Assembly: GCA_022560695.1 (NCBI GenBank)
Contig: JADFSP010000020.1
Coordinates: 1 to 41,280, forward strand
Length of the DNA stretch: 41,280 bases
Reading direction: 5' to 3'
Origin: Pseudomonadota bacterium
Lineage (GTDB): Bacteria; Pseudomonadota; Gammaproteobacteria; Steroidobacterales; Woeseiaceae
This document shows positions 9,452 to 16,400 of this stretch, one piece after another (within the stretch, counting starts at the first letter, position 1; every line of letters begins with the position of its first letter). The notes under the pieces are model-generated. The model did no database searches. It saw nothing but the letters and a program-made list of their open reading frames with translations, and was not told where the DNA came from. A program made the position numbers and the translations under genes.

Positions 9452-9778
9452 ATGTTGAGAGCACTACTTCTGTTCGTGACTTTGCTTTTCGTTTCCGTCG
9501 TCGCACTTGGCGACGAGACGGAAGATGCGAAGGACGTAAAGGACGTAAAGGACGTCAAAGACGCCAGTGATGTGACACAACAGGCGAAAGCGATGTCGGG
9601 GATGTCGATTTTGGGAAATGAGGAAACACCAAAGTCACTCGTTATTATTCCGTGGAAAAGTTCGGAGCTTGGTGAAAACCTCAGTATTTCGAATACGCTC
9701 GACGATCGGGCCCGGCCCGTGGACAAAGAGGTTTTCCTGCGAGAACTCAGGTATTACACGATTCGATCAGGCTCGTAG
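9452..9778 (+). CDS. small secreted protein with DVK repeat
   Basis: A 108-aa protein with a signal peptide (about 1-20, ending VALGDE). A repetitive charged stretch follows (KDVKDVKDVKD, residues about 27-38), then a C-terminal segment SLVIIPWKSSELGE and EVFLRELRYYTI. The ATG at 9452 has an excellent ribosome binding site (TAGGAGGG) and follows the upstream stop by 8 bases. Function unknown. Position between the TPR lipoproteins and ExbB suggests a small periplasmic subunit of the machine. The repeat comes from a 9-base tandem duplication. Confidence 0.8.
   Translation: MLRALLLFVTLLFVSVVALGDETEDAKDVKDVKDVKDASDVTQQAKAMSGMSILGNEETPKSLVIIPWKSSELGENLSISNTLDDRARPVDKEVFLRELRYYTIRSGS
9530..9562 (+). 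repeat. 9-bp in-frame tandem repeat (AAGGACGTA, 3.7 copies)
   Basis: AAGGACGTA at 9530-9538 and 9539-9547, AAGGACGTC at 9548-9556 and a partial fourth copy from 9557. It encodes Lys-Asp-Val units. The period is a multiple of three, so slippage would change linker length without breaking the frame. Confidence 0.9.
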
Positions 9779-9801
9779 ACGGGCCTTTACGGGCAGGACG
9801 A

Positions 9802-9842
9802 CCTTATGTCGCGCAGCACAGGGATGTGCGAGAGCGACCAGG
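9802..9842. repeat. imperfect extragenic palindrome
   Basis: Nested inverted repeats: GTCGC (9808-9812) with GCGAC (9834-9838), and GCACA (9816-9820) with TGTGC (9825-9829) around a GGGA loop, with CCT and AGG at the outer ends. It lies immediately before the REP-like element inside the 230-base gap that separates the TPR genes from exbB. Confidence 0.45.
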
Positions 9843-9857
9843 CCCGAGGATCCGCAC

Positions 9858-9883
9858 CCTGTCGCGGCTAAAGCCGCTCCTAC
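9858..9883. repeat. REP-type extragenic palindrome
   Basis: Contains the hairpin GCGGCT-AA-AGCCGC (9864-9877) flanked by CCTGTC and CCTACC. Read on the minus strand it begins GTAGGAGCGGC, which I recognise as the core of REP sequences widespread between genes of Pseudomonas, Xanthomonadaceae and related gammaproteobacteria, often moved by RAYT transposases. Only one copy is visible in this window and no RAYT gene is present. Confidence 0.7.
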
Positions 9884-10008
9884 CGAACGTTCAGGGAAGA
9901 ATCGGACCCGAACGTGCGCTGGGTCACATTCGGACTTGTCATAAGGAATTACTCTTGACAGCGCTCCCCAGACTGGGCCGGGGTGGCTGTTCAAATGAGG
10001 ATTTGGTG

Positions 10009-10659
10009 ATGGACTTCTTGTACACGATCATACGTTTTTTCGTAACGGGCGGCGCTTTCATGTATCCGATACTGCTCGTGTTCGCAGTAGGGGTTGCAAT
10101 AGCGATCGAGCGTTACATCACGCTTACGCTCGTAACCCACAAAAATCAGACTGTCTGGGACAAGGTGCAACCCATGTTGGCGGAGGGCGACTTCGACAAG
10201 GCACGTGATATGACAGCAGGCGACAAGTCGACGATTTCGCAGGTCTTGCACATGGGATTGGCACTTCAAGGAACCGTTCGACGCCGTGAGGACATCGAGA
10301 TCGCGATGGAAGAAAGCATGATGGAAATCGTGCCGCGGCTGGAGAAGCGCACGCCGTATGTTGCACTGGCTTCCAGCATTGCGACGCTGCTCGGATTGTT
10401 GGGCACGATCATGGGACTGATTCAGGCGTTCACGGCGGTTGCGAATGCGAATCCCGCGGAAAAGGCAGATCTTCTGTCGGCGAGTATTTCGGTTGCGATG
10501 AACACGACGGCATTCGGGTTGATGGTCGCAATACCTTTATTGGTTACGCACGCGGTATTAACCAGCAAGACCGGCGACATCGTGGACAGCCTGGAAATGG
10601 CGACGGTCAAAGTGCTGAACGTGTTTTCGAAAAGAGCAAAACGGCTGGCTGAGGCGTAG
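10009..10659 (+). CDS. ExbB/TolQ/MotA-family proton channel protein
   Basis: A 216-aa inner-membrane protein with three transmembrane segments: about 8-32 (FFVTGGAFMYPILLVFAVGVAIA), about 118-142 and about 155-178. TM2 has the family signature TLLGLLGTIMGLIQAF, and TM3 has AMNTTAFGLMVAIPLL, with the conserved Thr residues that line the ion path. The start at 10009 gives a normal N-terminus and is preceded by GAGG eight bases upstream. In-frame upstream codons through the REP-containing gap are not credible protein. It is expected to form the stator ring around the two ExbD proteins encoded next. Confidence 0.95.
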   Translation: MDFLYTIIRFFVTGGAFMYPILLVFAVGVAIAIERYITLTLVTHKNQTVWDKVQPMLAEGDFDKARDMTAGDKSTISQVLHMGLALQGTVRRREDIEIAMEESMMEIVPRLEKRTPYVALASSIATLLGLLGTIMGLIQAFTAVANANPAEKADLLSASISVAMNTTAFGLMVAIPLLVTHAVLTSKTGDIVDSLEMATVKVLNVFSKRAKRLAEA

Positions 10660-10664
10660 CCACC

Positions 10665-11156
10665 GTGGCTAGACGGCATCATTACAAGCGTCGTACGAAA
10701 CCAGAATATGAGCTGGATGTTTCGACGTTCCTCAACCTGATGGTGGTATTGATACCGTTCCTGTTGATTACGGCTGTATTTTCCCGCCTCACTATCGTTG
10801 AGCTAAGCCTTCCCAGTTCTGCGGGAGGTGCAAAAACGGATCAACCGGCGTTCAGAGTCGAAGTAATCGTTCGCGAGTCGGCTCTGGAAATCACGAACGG
10901 CACGGTGGTGATCGGCACGATCCCGAAAGTGGACGACGAATACGACTTGTCGACTTTGTCAGACTTCATGATGTCACTGAAACGCGAGTATCCGGATCAT
11001 GACACTGCATCGGTGCTCCTGGAGCCGCATATTCCGTACGACTATCTCATCCGCGTAATGGACGTCGTAAGAAGCGTGGAAATCGCCGTCGGCGACAGCG
11101 AGGAGTACAAAATATTTGCCCTGTTCACGGAAATATCCGTCGGAGAGGCGCCGTGA
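10665..11156 (+). CDS. ExbD/TolR-family protein 1, with Asn at the proton-carrying position
   Basis: A 163-aa protein with a basic cytoplasmic N-terminus, one transmembrane helix (about 22-42, FLNLMVVLIPFLLITAVF) and a periplasmic domain. Aligned by eye with ExbD (NVTPFIDVMLVLL) against DVSTFLNLMVVLI, the essential proton-cycling Asp is replaced by Asn24 (AAC, 10734-10736). The start is GTG, with GAGGCG upstream, 5 bases after exbB. Its stop overlaps the next GTG by four bases. It probably pairs with the second ExbD, which keeps the Asp. Confidence 0.92.
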   Translation: MARRHHYKRRTKPEYELDVSTFLNLMVVLIPFLLITAVFSRLTIVELSLPSSAGGAKTDQPAFRVEVIVRESALEITNGTVVIGTIPKVDDEYDLSTLSDFMMSLKREYPDHDTASVLLEPHIPYDYLIRVMDVVRSVEIAVGDSEEYKIFALFTEISVGEAP

Positions 11157-11665
11157 GGAATACACGCAGAATCAAGCGCATGGCCCGCAATCGCCGCAAG
11201 ATCGCGAAGATGAACCTGACATCTCTGATGGATGTGTTCACGATTCTGGTATTTTTTCTGTTGGTCAATTCCGGTTCTGTCGAGGTAATGGAGGCGCCGA
11301 AGACAATAGTGCTCCCCGAATCCATGGTCGAATCCAAGCCGCGCGAAACAGTGGTGATCCTTGTCAGTGAGGTCGAGGTGATCGTTCAGGGAAAGTTGGT
11401 CATGCAAGTCGCAGATATTATTAATTCAGCGGGATCCACCATCGAGCCGATTACAAACCGACTGGCCGAATTGCAGGGAAATATCATCGGGCACGCCACG
11501 CAGACGGCGGCCGAAACCCTGGAGGTGACTATTCTGGCGGACAAGGCTGTGCCATTCAACGTCGTTCAGAAGATCATGACGACCTGCACCGGCCAGGGTT
11601 ACTATCATGTCTCGCTGGCCGTCATTCAGAAGCCGTCGAAAGCGTCGCAGGCGTCGACAATCTGA
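11153..11665 (+). CDS. ExbD/TolR-family protein 2
   Basis: A 170-aa protein with a very basic N-terminus, one transmembrane helix (about 25-43, LMDVFTILVFFLLVNSG) and a periplasmic domain ending in a ligand-like half (VTILADKAVPFNVVQKIM). The proton-carrying Asp is present as Asp27 (GAT, 11231-11233). The GTG start overlaps the previous stop (GTGA) and has GGAGAGGC upstream. An internal ATG at 11180 is a possible shorter start. With ExbB and ExbD1 it forms a 1:2 gene set, as in Myxococcus AglR-AglQ-AglS. Confidence 0.93.
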   Translation: MRNTRRIKRMARNRRKIAKMNLTSLMDVFTILVFFLLVNSGSVEVMEAPKTIVLPESMVESKPRETVVILVSEVEVIVQGKLVMQVADIINSAGSTIEPITNRLAELQGNIIGHATQTAAETLEVTILADKAVPFNVVQKIMTTCTGQGYYHVSLAVIQKPSKASQASTI

Positions 11666-11681
11666 CGAATCGAGTTCTGCA

Positions 11682-13076
11682 ATGACTGAGGAAGAATTCG
11701 CCCTTCGTGAGCAAATCGAGCAGCGCCAACAGGAACTGGGCGGGCTTGAACAGTCTCTGGCCGCTGCCAACACCGATCTGGAACGACTCTCCGCGCAGAA
11801 AAACCAGTATGAGCTACTCGAAGAGATCTGTGAGTCTCTGCTGAAACTCGACGGCCTCGGGGCCGAACAGCTCTTCTGGGGAAAACAATCCGGCTCCGGT
11901 AGCACGACTGAACACGTTCACGACGTTCGCCGCCGAATTGAATCGTTTAATGCCAGGCTGGCGGCAGTTGAAACCCGATGCCAGGCGTTAGCCGGCAATC
12001 AGCAGGACCAGCACGAGTCGATGGCTTACCTCGACGATGACTTGCTCGACGTGCTCGAGCAGGAAGAAAATCGCAAGGCCGAGTGGCTGATTGAAACCGA
12101 AGACAGAGAGATTCCGTACCGCGTTATCGTAATGCCATGGTCCAGGGGTCGCGCGGAGGACAAACGACTCCGCAGGTCGCTTGCGCTATCGATGCTGGTC
12201 AGTATCCTGCTCGCGTTGCTGGCGGGTCTTGTCGAGCTGCCGATTCCGGAGTTCGCGGAGCTGAGCAAAGTGCCGGAGCGTGTGGCGCAACTGATCCGGC
12301 AGGAGCGGCAGGTTCCGCCACCGCAACCCGTGGTTGAAGAGCTGGTGCTCGAGGAAGAGCCAACTGAGATCGATCCGGAGGAACCTCTGGTAGCGGACGA
12401 GCAACAACCCGAGGAAGTCATCCCGGAGCCCGCCGTGTCTGAGGAAGAACGACGGCAGGCAGCGAGAGAACAGATAGCGTCGAAGGGAATACTCGCCTTT
12501 CGCGACAGTTTTTCGAGTCGGGCGCAGATCAGGCCGAGCGCACAACTTGGCTCTGACGCACGCATCGGCAATGCAGGCGAGGTAGCGGTCGGACGGTCCG
12601 AACGATCGATGGTGACGACTCTGCAGCCAGGCTCCAGTGGCGGGATAAATCTTGCTTCATTAAGTCGGGATGTCGGCGGCGGTGGCGGCGGGGAGTTTGC
12701 CGGCGTGGTGCTGACTCGCGTTGCAAGTTCCATCGGCGGCGGGGGTGGGTCGGACCGCCCGATGAGCGGCAGGCCCCTGGCTGGCCGCACGGACGAGGAA
12801 ATTCAAATCGTCTTCGACCGCTACAAGGCGGCGCTCTATCGCTTGTACAACAGGGAATTGCGCAAGGATCCGACACTTCGTGGACAGTTGGTGTTGCGCC
12901 TTACGATTGAGCCGGATGGCAGTGTGTCGCTGTGTGAGTTGCAGTCTTCAGACATGGATGCGCCATCACTGGCGCAGCAGATCGTGGCACGCGTCCGGAG
13001 CTTCGATTTCGGTGCGAAGAAAGACATCGTGGCGATGACCATAATCTACCCGATCGATTTCCTGCCGGCCGCCTGA
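11682..13076 (+). CDS. AgmX/PglI-type TonB-like energy transducer
   Basis: A 464-aa bitopic inner-membrane protein. Order: cytoplasmic coiled coil (about 5-60 and 85-145, Gln/Glu-rich), one transmembrane helix (about 163-186, ALSMLVSILLALLAGLV), a Pro/Glu-rich periplasmic stalk (VPPPQPVVEELVLEEEP), a Gly-rich hinge (about 325-365), and a C-terminal domain (about 368-464, FDRYKAALYRLYNRELRKDP, GQLVLRLTIEPDGSV, RVRSFDFG) characteristic of the AgmX/PglI C-terminal family related to TonB. The ATG at 11682 lies 16 bases after exbD2. A longer in-frame start at 11607 would add an Arg-rich stretch read from the exbD2 coding sequence and is unlikely. It probably transmits ExbBD motion across the periplasm. 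Confidence 0.9.
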   Translation: MTEEEFALREQIEQRQQELGGLEQSLAAANTDLERLSAQKNQYELLEEICESLLKLDGLGAEQLFWGKQSGSGSTTEHVHDVRRRIESFNARLAAVETRCQALAGNQQDQHESMAYLDDDLLDVLEQEENRKAEWLIETEDREIPYRVIVMPWSRGRAEDKRLRRSLALSMLVSILLALLAGLVELPIPEFAELSKVPERVAQLIRQERQVPPPQPVVEELVLEEEPTEIDPEEPLVADEQQPEEVIPEPAVSEEERRQAAREQIASKGILAFRDSFSSRAQIRPSAQLGSDARIGNAGEVAVGRSERSMVTTLQPGSSGGINLASLSRDVGGGGGGEFAGVVLTRVASSIGGGGGSDRPMSGRPLAGRTDEEIQIVFDRYKAALYRLYNRELRKDPTLRGQLVLRLTIEPDGSVSLCELQSSDMDAPSLAQQIVARVRSFDFGAKKDIVAMTIIYPIDFLPAA

Positions 13077-13260
13077 TCGCGCTGGCCGATTGAACATAAA
13101 GCGTTCGTCTCTCAGCGGCGACAGATACCAGCCCCGTTAGCTGACGCGGCGCTGACGCCTGCCGCCCATCAGTGCGCGAAAGCCACTGTTTGCGCCGCCT
13201 TGAGCGATTAACGGAACCCCTCACGCCCGTCATCAGCGTATTCACGCTGGCACCCGAACA
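13077..13260. other. non-coding stretch with no strong signal
   Basis: First half of the 398-base gap between the transducer gene and the giant surface-protein gene. I see only a small hairpin (GGCG-CTGA-CGCC, 13148-13159) without a T-run and a short direct repeat GCTGACGC. No credible gene or intrinsic terminator was found. The second half holds the CRP-like site and the riboswitch. Confidence 0.6.
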
Positions 13261-13276
13261 TGTGATGCAGATCACG
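13261..13276 (+). promoter_or_regulatory. CRP/Clp/Vfr-type operator and possible class II promoter
   Basis: TGTGATGCAGATCACG matches 13 of 16 positions of the CRP consensus (TGTGAN6TCACA with the palindromic inner bases). Its centre is at 13268.5. A -10-like GATAGT lies at 13299-13304, and a start near 13310-13311 would put the site at about -41.5, the class II activator position, and begin the transcript at the first base of the riboswitch P1 helix. The site is seen directly; the promoter geometry is inference. Confidence 0.6.
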
Positions 13277-13310
13277 CTGCATGGCTCTTGTCTTGAGCGA
13301 TAGTTTTGTT

Positions 13311-13419
13311 GCGATCTTATGAAAAAAAGGCAAACCCATCGAAACGATGGCGACGCAAAGTTACCGGTCTAACGGGTTATCAGGCTCTACGGCAGCGGGA
13401 CTACCCGAATACTGATCGC
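13311..13419 (+). promoter_or_regulatory. cyclic-di-GMP-I (GEMM-I) riboswitch aptamer
   Basis: Conserved GEMM-I elements occur in the right order: GGCAAACC (13329-13336), a hairpin CCATC-GAAAC-GATGG carrying the GAAA loop (13335-13349), GACGCAAAG (13352-13360), a tetraloop-receptor-like CTAA (13369-13372) with TACGG (13388-13392), and GGCAGCGGGACTACCCGA (13391-13408). The closing P1 helix is perfect: GCGATC (13311-13316) with GATCGC (13414-13419). The layout parallels the Vibrio Vc2 aptamer. It lies about 55 bases upstream of the giant DUF11 gene. The 3' P1 strand can instead pair with bases next to the start codon (13416-13423 with 13461-13468), suggesting translational control that c-di-GMP would switch on. 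The aptamer call is strong; the switching direction is inference. Confidence 0.92.
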
Positions 13420-13474
13420 TGATCATTTGTCCGCGCTGGTGAGGCAAGCGCACACGGAAAGTTAGCGACTGACC

Positions 13475-16400
13475 ATGGCCCAATACGACATAAGCGCACG
13501 AGTGTTTCGGAGAATCAGCTCGTTGGCGAAGCCGACCAATTCACGGCGGCGCGCGACCTGCCTGATTATTCTGGCCGCGTCTCTGTGGGCGACGAATGCG
13601 CAGGCGCAGTCCTGCTCCGATTACCCCAACGGTGTAATGGACGGCTTTGCTGGCGACGTTGCTCCATCCCAGCTCCAGATCGACAGGAATTGCACGATAA
13701 GAAATTATCCGGCGTCCAACCCGCTGACCACCAACTTCAGCTTCAAGACGCAACCGGGCCAGACCGATGAACGATGGCTCATCATCTTCGACAACGTTGT
13801 ACACACCGGCAATATGTCGTGTAACACCGTTCTTAATCACAAGATCTGGTTTACCAATGGCTCGTCAAGCAAGATTCAGGAGGGCTGTCAAAACCTGCTG
13901 ATACCCGTCGAAAAGATCGACAAGCAAAACCCCGCGGGCCAGACCACGGCTTCCATCGGAGTGCCCTTCACCTACACGCTCACGATCCCGGTCCTGTTTG
14001 ACTCGGCCACGGGCACCGTCATCAATTTCAGTGGCTCGCTCAATGACGTGCACGGTGTCATTGTCTGGGACGACCTCAATGCGACGGGCGTGGATCTCAC
14101 TTATCTGAGCCACGTCGCCTACTGGCGGGACAGCGGCACTCCAGTACCGCATACATTCTCCAACGTCGGCGGTCTGCTTACCTTCGACATTTCTCCCATT
14201 ATCCCGGCCGGGCAGCAGATCGAGATCGAGATCACGGTCGTGCTCGATGTCTCGCCGGCGAACGTGCCAGGGACACAGTTCATCAACACCGCCAAGTGGC
14301 AGTTCGGGAGACTCATCGATGGTGTTTTCTATCAACCCCTCCCGGGCGAATGGGGAATTTCGCCGCCGCTGACGATCGCGGCGCCTGAACTCGTCGTAAC
14401 CAAGAGCGGCCCGGCGACCTTGGGCAGGACACTGAACCTGGGGGAGTGGGGGGACTTTGGCATCGACGTCCTGAATACCGGGCTTAGCGATGCCTGGAAC
14501 GTCACGATCCTCGATCGCCTCCCCGACGGTGCTACGGGTGGCATGTGCGACATAGCGCCGCAAGTGCTGAGCGCCCGGGTCTTCGCGGCTGACGGTGTCA
14601 CCCCGGTCCCGGGCAAGGGTCCGCTGGTCGAGGGCACCGACTTTTCGCTCAACTACATCGGTGTGCCCACCTGCGAGCTTACCCTGACCATGCTCACGGC
14701 GGCGGCCACGATCGGCCCGAATGAGCGCCTGATCATCACTTACCGGACCCGGCTAGACGCCGACAGCCAGGACGGTGCCGCGCTGACCAATGTCGTGGGC
14801 GCGACGCGATGGTTCAACGGCGACAGCAGCAATACCGATCGCATTACCGATACGCGCACGCTGACCGACGGCACTGTCGGCGTGCTCGATCACGAGGATG
14901 CCCACACGGTCACGGTGGCGCTGTTCGGCTACTTCTTCGAGAAGACCGTCGCGAATCTCACCAGCGGCGTGAGTCCGACCACGACGGCCGCTCCGGGCGA
15001 CACTTTGCGCTACACATTGCGGCTGCAGACCACCGATGGCCCGCTGGCCGATTTCACCTTCTTCGATGATCTGGGTGAACTTAATGCCTCGGCGGTTTTT
15101 GTGCCGGGCACACTCATGCTTGTTCCCGGTACCATTCCGCCCGGCGCCGACACCTCCAACACCGACCCCAATGGCGGCACCAACGGGGCCGGCATCCTCG
15201 ACATCCGTGGCATGAACCTCCCGGCCAACAGCGAGGTCCTGATCCAGTTCGACATCACGCTGGACCCGACGCTGATTGACGGTACGGTTGTTACTAACCA
15301 GGCAGACCTCATCAGCGGTGTAAAACTCGCCGATAGTGACGATCCGAACGTCAACGGTCAGGCCGACCCCAGCGTGGCGGGCGACGAGGACCCGACGCGC
15401 GTTTTGATTGAGGCGGAACCGCCACCGGCCCCCGAAAAAGCAAACACGCAGGCCACTGCGACGATCGGGGAGGAATTCAGCTACCTGATCACGATACCGA
15501 CCGTGCCGCACACTGCGCCGCTGTACGACGTACGCATCTTCGACGACCTGACCGCGTCCGCTGCCGATTTGCAGTTTGTCGATGTCACAAAAATCTCGGG
15601 CTCGGGTTCGTGGACTCCGGTCAACACGGGTACGGCCACGAGCATTGTCATTGAAGATCCCGTCAACGGCATCGACATCCCGGCAGGCGAGCAGATCGTC
15701 ATCGAGATTACCGTGTTGCTGTTGGACACGAGCACGAATGTGGCCGGCCTCACGTTCACGAACACGGCCTCGTATACCTACAACCTGCTCGATAACAACG
15801 ACACGAGCGTACGACCGGGCGGATCCGGCACGACCCCGCCGATGACGATCGTCGAACCGGAGTTGACGCTGGAGAAAGGCGGGCCGCTGCAAATGCGCAT
15901 CGGCGTGCCGGGCACGTTCACGCTCGACGTTCACAACACCGGCGGCTCGCCCGCACACAACCTGACAATCACTGACATCCTGCCGAACCAGGCGGACGGC
16001 AACATGTGCGACGCTGCACCCGCGGCAGTCACCGCGCAGTTGTTCCAGGCGGACGGCACAACGCCCGTAGCACCGCCGCTCACGACGGGCACCGACTTCG
16101 CGGTCACATTCAACGGTGATCCCGTCTGTACGTTCACGCTCTCATTGCTGACGGCGGCAGCCGCGATTGGCCCCGACGAGCGACTGATAGTCACGTACCA
16201 GGTATCACTCGATGCGAACGCGCAACAGGATGCCACGCTAACCAATATCGCCGGCGCAACCGAATGGTTCAGCGTCGACGTTTCGGTGCCGAACGATCAG
16301 GCGCGCACGTACACGCGTACGCTGACCGATGGCACGGTGGGCGTGCTCGATCACGAAGACGCGCACACCGTCGTCGTGTTTACGCCCACGCTGATTTTTG

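Noticed and set aside
9955..9960. Perfect TTGACA, possible -35 promoter element before exbB
   Set aside because: No acceptable -10 lies 16-18 bases downstream; that region is GC-rich. A chance match is likely.
9826..10008. Longer N-terminus for ExbB running through the REP-containing gap
   Set aside because: The extra residues come from palindromic extragenic DNA, and ExbB proteins begin close to their first transmembrane helix, as with ATG 10009.
11607..11681. Longer N-terminus for the AgmX-like transducer
   Set aside because: It would read the exbD2 coding DNA in another frame, giving an Arg-rich stretch. The ATG at 11682 just after the exbD2 stop gives a sensible protein.
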